Assembly: GCA_035628875.1 (NCBI GenBank)
Contig: DASPIZ010000135.1
Span: forward strand, 1-64,000
Direction: 5' to 3'
DNA length: 64,000 nucleotides
Source of the DNA: Ohtaekwangia sp035628875
GTDB taxonomy: Bacteria; Bacteroidota; Bacteroidia; Cytophagales; Cyclobacteriaceae
The notes beneath the pieces were generated by a model that saw only the letters and a list, made by a program, of their open reading frames with translations, made no database searches and had not been told where the DNA came from. The translations under genes were made by a program, and so were the position numbers. Positions 1 to 7,632 of this stretch are shown piece after piece; the stretch's first letter is position 1; every line of letters starts with the position of its first letter.

Positions 1-813
1 AAATTGGCCGCGTCGCCGGTGGAAAAAACAACGGAGTTTTTCAAAGTCAAAACGGAAGACGGTGTAGAAATGGATGGCTGGATGGTAAAGCCAAAAGATT
101 TCGACGCTTCAAAAAAATACCCTGTATTATTTTATGTCTACACCGAACCCTGGGGACAGAATGTAACAGATAGTTACGGCGCTTCAAACAATTTCCTCTA
201 CGCTGGCGACATGCGTGAAGATGGTTACATCTACATCTCTATTGACAACCGCGGAACACCGGTGCCAAAAGGAAGAGCCTGGAGAAAATCCATTTACCGT
301 AAAGTAGGCCAGATCAACATCCGTGATCAGGCGATGGCGGCTAAAGAAATCATGAAATGGAGCTTTGTTGACCCTGAGCGCATTGCTGTTTGGGGATGGA
401 GTGGCGGCGGATCGGCGACGCTAAACCTGATGTTTCAATATCCGGATATTTATAAAACAGGTATTGCAGTTGCAGCGGTTACGAACCTGCTTACCTACGA
501 CAACATTTATCAGGAGCGTTATATGGGATTACCGCAAGAAAATATGCAGGACTTTGTTCAGGGTTCACCGATCACTTACGCTAAAAACCTGCGCGGCAAT
601 CTACTTTACATTCATGGTACCGGTGATGACAACGTTCATTTTCAAAATGCAGAAATGCTGGTAAATGAATTGGTGAAACACAACAAGCAGTTTCAATATA
701 TGGCGTATCCAAACCGTTCGCATGGCATGTCGGAAGGAGAAGGAACATTTGAACATCTCGCAACCATGTACACTGAATATCTCAAAAAGTATTGTCCTCC
801 CGGTGGACGGTAG
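1..813 (+). CDS. Dipeptidyl-peptidase IV-type S9 prolyl peptidase, C-terminal part (cut by window edge)
   Basis: Only the catalytic alpha/beta-hydrolase domain is inside the window; the reading frame is open from base 1, so the beta-propeller half lies upstream. Counting from codon 4-6, the nucleophile serine is residue 133 in GWSGGG, the acid is Asp209 in HGTGDDNVH and the histidine is His240 in NRSHGM, the classic Ser-Asp-His order of S9B enzymes. Family members are usually periplasmic or secreted in Bacteroidota and remove X-Pro dipeptides from peptide N-termini, feeding amino-acid uptake. The TTG at 4 is not a real start. A hairpin with a T-rich tail follows the stop codon. Alternative: another S9 subfamily member, but the DDNVH motif favours DPP IV. 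Confidence 0.9.
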   Translation, partial: KLAASPVEKTTEFFKVKTEDGVEMDGWMVKPKDFDASKKYPVLFYVYTEPWGQNVTDSYGASNNFLYAGDMREDGYIYISIDNRGTPVPKGRAWRKSIYRKVGQINIRDQAMAAKEIMKWSFVDPERIAVWGWSGGGSATLNLMFQYPDIYKTGIAVAAVTNLLTYDNIYQERYMGLPQENMQDFVQGSPITYAKNLRGNLLYIHGTGDDNVHFQNAEMLVNELVKHNKQFQYMAYPNRSHGMSEGEGTFEHLATMYTEYLKKYCPPGGR

Positions 814-825
814 GCGTAAATAAAA

Positions 826-875
826 AGGTTAAGGTGTAAACGTTTCCAATGAAACAATGCATCTTAACCTCTTTT
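826..875 (+). terminator. Hairpin terminator after the S9 peptidase
   Basis: Arms at 826-836 (AGGTTAAGGTG) and 860-870 pair at 10 of 11 positions, and the loop holds a second small stem (GTTTC/GAAAC). CTTTTAAAT follows. It lies 12 bases after the stop codon, between convergent genes. Confidence 0.6.
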
Positions 876-1000
876 AAATTCAGATTGGTTATCATTATTT
901 GTCCGGGAAAACTGGAGTGTTTAAAAAACTTTCGTTTCGAGACAAAAAACAAACTCTTATCCAGTATTCACAGGATGAGGGCACCCACACCTATAATTGT

Positions 1001-1864
1001 TTATTTCAGGTTAAAAGCAAGCACCTTTCCCTCCACCATCTGCGGGATGAGCAAAAGATTTTTAACACCTAATTCTAGGTCGGCTGTACCCTGGTTGTAA
1101 GACCCGATCTCTTTCACATCGCCTTTTTTATCGACAAAGAAAATTTTTCCGGCAACCCAATCAGATACGATAAAGCCATTTTTAAAAGCCTCAATGCCAT
1201 CACCATTGGCAAAGCTCTTACTTACATCAGCAATCGTTTTGTCGGCCAGAGAAACCTTTACCACTTTGCCTTTGACCGGCGTTTCCGATGTTTCCGGATT
1301 TGCAACAGTACCCCACGTTGATACAAAGATGTCGTTTCCTTTCACACAAAGTCCATTGGGAAAATCCAATTTATCGTCTTTTAACCACAATTCAATTTTA
1401 TCATTTTGAATCCGGTAGATTGCATTTCCGCCAAAAGTATCGGAGATATATACATCGCCTTTTTCGGAAACAGCGATATCGTTGAGGAAGGTTGCGCCTT
1501 CAGCCTTAAGCTGATTTTCCACTTTGCCGGAAGCTAAATCGATCACAGCTACTTCATCGATATCAGCAACATACAATTTACCGTTATAAATCCCCATGCC
1601 TTTCGGCGCATTCAGGCCGGTTGCCCACTTCTGGCTGATGATCTTTCCTTTATCATCGATTTTAGAAATGTAACCATTGCCGTCTTTTTCCAGCGGTGTA
1701 CCCGCTACATTAGATACGTAATAAACGTTTTGTTTGCTATCGTACAGAACAGATTCTGGTGCTTCAAGACCGGTTACTTCCCATGCCTTCTCCAAAGTCT
1801 GCGCATTAACATGGATGGTAAAAACAATAACGAACGCAAAAGCTGCAAATAAAATATTCTTCAT
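1001..1864 (-). CDS. Secreted SMP-30/gluconolactonase-like beta-propeller protein
   Basis: A 287-residue protein with a clear Sec signal peptide (residues 1-21, ending VNAQ) and the rest built of short beta repeats such as GLNAPKGMGIYNGKLYVAD and FPNGLCVKGNDIFVSTWG, typical of the six-bladed NHL/SMP-30 propeller. Members of this clan include lactonases, strictosidine-synthase-like proteins and binding propellers. The repeated N-[DG]-[IL] loop positions are kept but no substrate can be read from sequence. It is probably periplasmic or exported. It converges on the S9 peptidase gene and stands alone as a transcription unit. The ATG at 1864 is the natural start because the signal peptide begins there. 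Confidence 0.75.
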   Translation of the reverse strand: MKNILFAAFAFVIVFTIHVNAQTLEKAWEVTGLEAPESVLYDSKQNVYYVSNVAGTPLEKDGNGYISKIDDKGKIISQKWATGLNAPKGMGIYNGKLYVADIDEVAVIDLASGKVENQLKAEGATFLNDIAVSEKGDVYISDTFGGNAIYRIQNDKIELWLKDDKLDFPNGLCVKGNDIFVSTWGTVANPETSETPVKGKVVKVSLADKTIADVSKSFANGDGIEAFKNGFIVSDWVAGKIFFVDKKGDVKEIGSYNQGTADLELGVKNLLLIPQMVEGKVLAFNLK

Positions 1865-1911
1865 GGTGTTTGAGAGTTGGTTGATTTGAAGGTAAAATTA
1901 AAGCACAAAAT

Positions 1912-1937
1912 GAAAAAGTCTGCGATGGGCAGACTTT
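1912..1937 (-). terminator. Terminator downstream of tRNA-Ala
   Basis: A perfect 9-bp stem (AAAGTCTGC at 1915-1923 with 1929-1937, 5-base loop) followed on the minus strand by TTTTTCATTTTG-like sequence. It can end a transcript coming from the tRNA-Ala gene before the propeller gene. Confidence 0.6.
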
Positions 1938-1993
1938 AAAATGGGTTTTCGCAATAAGGTTTAAAATTCAGGGCCATGCTGAAGCTTCGGGGC

Positions 1994-2082
1994 GTTCCAC
2001 CTTCACTAACGGTTCGGTGGACAAGGTCCATCCTTCGCTAAAGCTTCAGGGATAGTCCGCCTTCGCTAAAGCTTCGGCGGAC
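1994..2082. repeat. Three tandem palindromic repeats (REP-like)
   Basis: Three related units of about 28 bases lie at 1994-2022, 2026-2053 and 2055-2082. The last is the cleanest: GTCCGCC and GGCGGAC arms enclose TTCGCTAAAGCTTC. The first two have changed arms that mostly still pair (TCCACC/GGTGGA in the first). They start right behind the 3' end of tRNA-Ala and would be transcribed with it. Confidence 0.7.
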
Positions 2083-2085
2083 AAG

Positions 2086-2159
2086 TGGAGAATATCGGAG
2101 TCGAACCGATGACCTCTTCCATGCCATGGAAGCGCTCTAGCCAGCTGAGCTAATCCCCC
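2086..2159 (-). tRNA. tRNA-Ala (anticodon GGC)
   Basis: Read on the minus strand, the 74 bases fold as a full cloverleaf: 7-bp acceptor stem GGGGGAT/ATTCTCC, a D arm with AGCTCAGC, anticodon stem CTTCC/GGAAG with loop ATGGCAT (anticodon GGC), and TTCGA in the T loop. The discriminator is A and no CCA is encoded, so CCA is added by nucleotidyltransferase as usual in this phylum. Confidence 0.95.
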
Positions 2160-2272
2160 TTAATTTCAAACAGCAGCAAAGATATTTATTTTTTCGACTT
2201 ATCAATAAACCGAGGCTTTCTGGGCGAAAAGATTTCATTGATTTTAAACAAAATCGAAACTTCACTTACAAT

Positions 2273-2995
2273 TTATTGCATCTGATTGCGCTCAATAAAC
2301 TCGCGAAAATTTTTACGGTAAGAATCGCTGATCGGAATGGTTGCCCCGCCAATTTGCACTTCACTTTTATGAATGACGTCGATAGCAGCAATAGCAATTA
2401 TAAAGGAATGATGTATCCGGATAAACTTGTCCGCCGGGAGTTGATCCTCTAAAGACTTTAATCTTTGCAAGGTGATCACTTTCTTTTCTTTCGTATGTAT
2501 CGTAACGTAGTCTTTGAGACCTTCGACATACAACACATCATCCAGCATAATCTTAACGAGCTTTGTTCCGTCCTTTACAAACACGAATGGTAATGCTATG
2601 TCGTTTGTTCTGGGTTCTGATTCAACGACCGGTGATGCACTCACGCGCTGCTTGATTTTATCAATGGCACGCAGAAATCGCTCCAGCGTAATGGGCTTTA
2701 AAAGATAGTCCACAACATCAAGGTCATAACCCTCCAGGGCGTATTGCGAATATGCTGTCGTCAAAATTACCAACGGCTTTTTATGAAGGGTTTTCAATAA
2801 CGATATGCCTGTAATTTCCGGCATCTGGATATCCAAAAACAAAATATCAATTGATTTTTTATTGAGAATATCCAATGCAGCCAAAGGATTTGAACAACTG
2901 TCGACAAGCGTTAAATAAGAAACTTTCCCTATGTAATCTTTTAAAAGATTACGGGCAAGCGGTTCATCGTCTACGATCAGGCAATTCAGATTCAC
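2273..2995 (-). CDS. LytTR-family response regulator
   Basis: 240 residues: receiver domain at about 4-118 and LytTR DNA-binding domain at about 140-235. The acidic pocket is Asp9/Asp10, the phospho-acceptor is Asp55 (FLDIQMP), and the conserved Thr and Lys sit in LTTAYS and LLKPI. LytTR proteins bind imperfect direct repeats in promoters. Its start overlaps the stop of the upstream kinase gene by 4 bases (2992-2995), so the two are translationally coupled and almost surely a cognate pair. Targets are unknown; the nearest divergent gene beyond the pair is the TonB-dependent receptor. Confidence 0.92.
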   Translation of the reverse strand: MNLNCLIVDDEPLARNLLKDYIGKVSYLTLVDSCSNPLAALDILNKKSIDILFLDIQMPEITGISLLKTLHKKPLVILTTAYSQYALEGYDLDVVDYLLKPITLERFLRAIDKIKQRVSASPVVESEPRTNDIALPFVFVKDGTKLVKIMLDDVLYVEGLKDYVTIHTKEKKVITLQRLKSLEDQLPADKFIRIHHSFIIAIAAIDVIHKSEVQIGGATIPISDSYRKNFREFIERNQMQ

Positions 2996-4032
2996 TTGAG
3001 TGATAAATTAAGTTCAATGCTATATCGGTCAGTCATGTCTTGAATGTCCAATGTATATCTTCCAGGGTACGAAAGTTCAAGCCTTCGCTTCACATTAATT
3101 AAACCGATGCCGGATTTTTCATGTTGATTTGGCCCTTTTAATTTACTGTTTTCGACGCGATAAATACAGATTTCGTCCCGGACCTCAATACTAATATTTA
3201 TCCAGGCCTCTGCACTGTTGGTGGGGATGCCGTGTTTAAAAGCATTCTCAAGAAAAGTGATCAGGATCAGCGGCGCTACAGAAACACTTACTGTGTCTCC
3301 CTTAACCGTAAACGTGATGGGAATTTTATTATTCAGACGCAAACGTTCAAGACTGATATAATCTTCCATATACTCAACCTCCTTACTGAGCAGAACCTGC
3401 GAATGGCTTGCGTCATAAATCATGTAACGCATCACATGTGATAATTTCGAAATTACTTCCGTGGTGTTATCTGATTTTGTGTAAGCGAGATAATACAAAT
3501 TATTCAGTGTATTAAACAAAAAATGAGGATTGATCTGTGCCTTAAGGAAATTTAATTCAGCGGTAAGCTTCTCATTCTCCACTTCCTTTTTTGCGGCCTC
3601 GAATTCAAACCAGTCACCGACGAAACGCAATAGCCCAATAAAGATAACGATAAACAATGTAATCGCCGATAACTGGAAAACAAACCAGGGTGAATTAAAA
3701 TATCGTTCAAGAAATTCAGGTTCATGAACAAAATGGCGTTGAACATATACGCGTAAATACACAATACCAGCGAAAGGAATTCCGAACTCAATCAGATAAA
3801 GCAACAGCTTTCTGCGATGTAAGAACCGCGGTAGGAAATAAAAATAATTCAAATAGGCAATAAGCAGGGTACACACTAAATGAAAAACCATCATCCCGAG
3901 GGCATGCCCCCAATCAAAGGAATCCACTCTTCGCTGAAAGGTACTTAACTGGTAAAGGTTAAAAGAAATGTAAACACACCAGAAGGATACGTGCAGCCAA
4001 AGGACTTTCCGGGTACTAAAAATGGTCTTCAT
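2992..4032 (-). CDS. LytS/YehU-type sensor histidine kinase
   Basis: 346 residues. The N-terminal 140 residues form about four membrane helices with short loops and no large sensor domain, followed by the His_kinase/HATPase module. The phospho-acceptor is His170 in QINPHFLFNTLNNL, and the ATP-binding N-box is ITFLENAFKHG. It should pass phosphate to the overlapping LytTR regulator. It is transcribed divergently from the TonB-dependent receptor across 257 bases, which makes that receptor a reasonable candidate target, though this is inference only. Confidence 0.92.
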   Translation of the reverse strand: MKTIFSTRKVLWLHVSFWCVYISFNLYQLSTFQRRVDSFDWGHALGMMVFHLVCTLLIAYLNYFYFLPRFLHRRKLLLYLIEFGIPFAGIVYLRVYVQRHFVHEPEFLERYFNSPWFVFQLSAITLFIVIFIGLLRFVGDWFEFEAAKKEVENEKLTAELNFLKAQINPHFLFNTLNNLYYLAYTKSDNTTEVISKLSHVMRYMIYDASHSQVLLSKEVEYMEDYISLERLRLNNKIPITFTVKGDTVSVSVAPLILITFLENAFKHGIPTNSAEAWINISIEVRDEICIYRVENSKLKGPNQHEKSGIGLINVKRRLELSYPGRYTLDIQDMTDRYSIELNLSLK

Positions 4033-4289
4033 GCAATAACTATTCAGCTAAAATACATTTATCATATTGAACCATTATGCTTCCTTAACGGTTTTCTACC
4101 GTTGATACAATTCTATCGACCAATTCGTTACAAGGGCGGTATCTTTCCGAACGGTCGAAGATCTTCGGTAAGTGTCGATGATTCACTCCGAACAATCGAA
4201 TAAGGGGAAAACAGAAGGAACAAAGTATTTCCTTTGACGTTTGTACTGTGAAATAACTTATAAAGCAATTTTTATTACGAGATGACTAT

Positions 4290-7187
4290 ATGAAAACACG
4301 TTTATTGGCTTTTTTAATCTTAATCACAGGTTCGCTTGCGGCTGCGCAATCACCTTCAGCTGGAGAAAAAAAAGGAAATGGAAAAATTTCGGGTACGGTG
4401 CTCGATGCCGAGGGTACAACGCCAGTTGAGTATGCAACGGTAGCCCTAATGGAAAAATCTGCGGATAAACCTGTCGATGGTGCGGTTTGTGACGATAAAG
4501 GAAAATTTCAAATTAAAAATGTAGCCGATGGCCAATATCGTATTGTCGTCTCTTTTATTGGATATGAAACAAAAACAATTCCCATCACAGTAGACAATAC
4601 TTTACGCGAAGATATTGACCTGGGTGACATTAAAATCTCTGCAGGAACAGAAGTACTCCAGGAGGTCACGGTGGAAGGCGAAAAAGTATTGATCGAAGAA
4701 AAAGTAGACCGCACAATCTATAATGCAGAAAATGATTTGACTGCCAAAGGCGGAGATGCAACAGATGTATTAAAAAGAGTGCCGATGCTTTCGGTTGATC
4801 TCGACGGTAACGTTTCCTTACGGGGAAATCAAAACATCCAGGTGCTGATCAATAATAAGCCGTCTACCATCATGGCGAGTAACATCGCCGATGCCTTAAA
4901 ACAAATTCCTGCCGACGAGATTAAAAGTGTGGAGGTGATCACTTCGCCATCAGCAAAGTATGACGCAGAAGGCTCTGCCGGTATCATCAACATCATTACC
5001 AAGAAAAATACGCTGGAAGGACTAACCCTGAACATTAATACAGGTGTAGGACTTCGTGGTTCAAACCTCGGTCTTAACGGAAACTTCCGCCGCGGCAAAA
5101 TGGGATTTTCCCTGGGTGGCTGGGGCCGGGCGAATTACAATACGCCGGGAAAATTCAGTAATGAGCAACGCACCATACTGGAACAGCCAGATGCAGATCC
5201 CCTCGAAGTGCTCTCGATACAAAAATCCGAAAGCCGGAACAATGGCGTATTTGGCAATTATAACCTGGGATGGGATTACGATATTAACCCAAAGAACTTT
5301 ATGACTGCTTCGGTTCGCTTCGGTGTGAGAAACAGCAGGCGCTACCAGGATGATGTATCAACCGAAAGGTACGAGGGCGATGTGCTTTCCTTCAACAGTT
5401 TGACCGACATCCGTAACTTAGACAACTCAAACAACGTGGATGCGAATATTACCTTCACCCACCTGTATGAAAAACCACAACACGAACTCAGCTTCCAGGG
5501 GCAATACAGCCGAAATAACCGAAACAGTGATTTCATCAACGACATGATTTCAAGTACTGGCCCGTTAAACGATTATAAAAACTATAACGAAAGCAATAAC
5601 CAGGAAGCTACCATCCAGGTTGACTACCAACAGCCGATACAGGATAACCAAATGCTGGAGTTGGGTGCAAAAAATATCTTACGTAAAGTGTCCAGCGATT
5701 TAACCGTATTCCGAAAAGAAGATGGCGTCTTTGTCAGGGACGATAACCGCGTGAGCAATAACCTGAATTATGATCAAAATATAAGTGCAGCATACCTCGC
5801 CTATACATTAACCCTTAAAAACGGATATAGTTTTAAAGCAGGATCACGGTATGAATACACAACGATTAAAGCTTATACTCAAACGGAGAATAACATTGAA
5901 ATACCATCCTACGGACTGATTGTTCCGAGTATTAATATTTCAAAAAAATTACAGAACGGAAAAACCATAAAAGCATCTTACAACAGGCGGATACAACGAC
6001 CCTCTATACGATACCTCAATCCCAATTATCAGCAGGATGATAACCTCAATGTAACAATCGGAAATCCGCGCCTGGATCCCGAATACACCAACAACTATGA
6101 ACTTGGATACAGCACGTTTGTAAAAGGAACATCTCTCAACCTTACCGCCTTTGTGCGCAATACCAATGATGCCATTCAAAGTGTACGCGATGTAGTTGGC
6201 GATTCATCTGCCATCAGAACGACGTATCGAAACATTGGAAAAGAAAGTGCATATGGTGCCAGCATTTTCGCGAGTATCAACGTCGGGAAATTATCCATCA
6301 ATACCGGTGGTGATGTATTCTATGCTGAACTGGACAATAACAGTCCCGACGCCATTTACCGTGCAAGCAACGATGGCTGGGTTGTGAACGGCAGAATTTT
6401 TGGTAGCTATCGCCTGAATAAAGGCTGGGCAATTCAAGGCTTCGCTTTTATGCGTGGTACACAAGTACAACTTCAGGGTACACAAAGTGGCTTCCGTATG
6501 TATAGCCTCGGCATCCAAAAAGAATTCAATGAGAAACGTGGAAGCATCGGAATCGGAGCAGAAAACTTTGCAACACCACCGCTCAAAATGCGAAACGAAC
6601 TGAAGTCACCGATTATCGATCAGAAAAGTGTAAGCACAATTTACAACATGAGTTTCCGGGTGAACTTCAGCTACCGCATCGGAAAAATGAGTGTCGATAA
6701 TGCGCCACGTCGAAGTCGCCGGTCCATTAGCAATGACGATCTGAAAGAAGGCGGTGGCGATGGTATGATGGAAGGCGCTGGTGGAGGACAAACACCACAA
6801 CGCAGTGGCGGCGGAGCACCAAGGAGATCAAGTCCACAAGCTATTAACCCTTCATTACCTCCTGCGGATACCGCGGCCGTTGTTAACCCGGAAGGCAATT
6901 GGACATACACCGTAGAGTCACCACAGGGCGGTGATGGCAAACTGGTGATTAAAAAAGAAGGCGATCAATTCAACGGATCAATTACCAACAACCGGTTTAA
7001 CTCCGAAACAAAACTCGACACAGTAACGATGAACGGCAACGCCATCACATTCAGTTACACCGTAAGCTTTGGTGGCAACCAAATGGTTGTGACTGTAAAC
7101 GGAATAATCAACGGAGCAGAACTTGACGGCACCATGAGTGTTGGAGAATTTGGTTCGTTTCCGATTAAGGCAAAGCGCGGTGAGTAA
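4290..7187 (+). CDS. TonB-dependent outer-membrane beta-barrel receptor with unusual C-terminal domain
   Basis: 965 residues. Signal peptide 1-20; carboxypeptidase-like regulatory fold at about 33-115 (GTVLDAEGTTPVEYATVAL); plug domain at about 125-235 (DVLKRVPMLSVDLDGNVSLRG, then SVEVITSPSAKYDAEGSAG); a long barrel of the outer-membrane beta-barrel-3 family to about residue 800. There the last predicted strand, NMSFRVNFSYRIG, should end the barrel, but the protein continues with an Arg/Ser/Gly/Pro linker (about 805-865) and a separate 95-residue beta domain starting GNWTYTVESPQG. No SusD partner or TonB box pairing gene is adjacent. Ligand unknown. A hairpin terminator follows. Confidence 0.9.
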   Translation: MKTRLLAFLILITGSLAAAQSPSAGEKKGNGKISGTVLDAEGTTPVEYATVALMEKSADKPVDGAVCDDKGKFQIKNVADGQYRIVVSFIGYETKTIPITVDNTLREDIDLGDIKISAGTEVLQEVTVEGEKVLIEEKVDRTIYNAENDLTAKGGDATDVLKRVPMLSVDLDGNVSLRGNQNIQVLINNKPSTIMASNIADALKQIPADEIKSVEVITSPSAKYDAEGSAGIINIITKKNTLEGLTLNINTGVGLRGSNLGLNGNFRRGKMGFSLGGWGRANYNTPGKFSNEQRTILEQPDADPLEVLSIQKSESRNNGVFGNYNLGWDYDINPKNFMTASVRFGVRNSRRYQDDVSTERYEGDVLSFNSLTDIRNLDNSNNVDANITFTHLYEKPQHELSFQGQYSRNNRNSDFINDMISSTGPLNDYKNYNESNNQEATIQVDYQQPIQDNQMLELGAKNILRKVSSDLTVFRKEDGVFVRDDNRVSNNLNYDQNISAAYLAYTLTLKNGYSFKAGSRYEYTTIKAYTQTENNIEIPSYGLIVPSINISKKLQNGKTIKASYNRRIQRPSIRYLNPNYQQDDNLNVTIGNPRLDPEYTNNYELGYSTFVKGTSLNLTAFVRNTNDAIQSVRDVVGDSSAIRTTYRNIGKESAYGASIFASINVGKLSINTGGDVFYAELDNNSPDAIYRASNDGWVVNGRIFGSYRLNKGWAIQGFAFMRGTQVQLQGTQSGFRMYSLGIQKEFNEKRGSIGIGAENFATPPLKMRNELKSPIIDQKSVSTIYNMSFRVNFSYRIGKMSVDNAPRRSRRSISNDDLKEGGGDGMMEGAGGGQTPQRSGGGAPRRSSPQAINPSLPPADTAAVVNPEGNWTYTVESPQGGDGKLVIKKEGDQFNGSITNNRFNSETKLDTVTMNGNAITFSYTVSFGGNQMVVTVNGIINGAELDGTMSVGEFGSFPIKAKRGE

Positions 7188-7213
7188 ATCGATCAGAAAA
7201 AATATTTTGGACA

Positions 7214-7240
7214 GGGGTTGCTTATGGCAGCCTCTTTTTT
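7214..7240 (+). terminator. Rho-independent terminator of the receptor gene
   Basis: GGGGTTGC and GCAGCCTC pair over 8 bp (two G-T pairs) around a short loop, then TTTTTT at 7235-7240. It lies 27 bases after the stop codon. Confidence 0.7.
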
Positions 7241-7600
7241 GTGCGTTAACCAAACCAAGATGGGTTGGATTACCGCCAGTCACAAGGTCTTGTGCGGAAC
7301 TCCCGTGTAAGGATAGTGTAGCATTAGATATTGCTCTATAAACTACCATTTTTATGAACGGTGCACTAACTAACCTATGCCGTTATCTAACGTGTTCTGA
7401 AGCCGCAATGAAAGAACGATGAACGAAATCGGGTCTTTAGTCTTATGGTAATAGACGGATATTGAACCTTATCTATTGAACATCTGTAGCAGGTCTAATG
7501 AACATCTACAGCTACAAGGCTGCACTTGAGGAAGATAACAAACCACAGCGCTGAAGTGCTCCAGTGCTTGAGGGGCCACCCAGCAGATCGTACCAAGTGA
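7241..7600 (+). mobile_element. Candidate 5' fragment of a group II intron (no reverse transcriptase)
   Basis: The block starts with GTGCG, the conserved 5' end of group II introns, on the base after the receptor terminator's T run. It then shows strings of nested hairpins (for example CACAAG-GT-CTTGTG inside CCGC/GCGG at about 7274-7300, and TGTAGC/GCTACA further on) and a purine-rich patch, CTGAAGCCGCAATGAAAG, like the domain I region of these ribozymes. Bacterial class C introns are known to insert directly behind terminators, which fits this position. No RT reading frame, domain V or 3' end is visible before the next gene ends at 7633, so it would be a dead remnant. Recognition is by eye; the 3' limit is approximate. 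Confidence 0.45.
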
Positions 7601-7632
7601 AATTGAAATCGATTTAAAAGACTGAAATATGC

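Noticed and set aside
849..1100. 83-residue frame between the S9 peptidase and the propeller gene
   Set aside because: Overlaps the 3' end of the propeller gene and the terminator hairpin; no family features.
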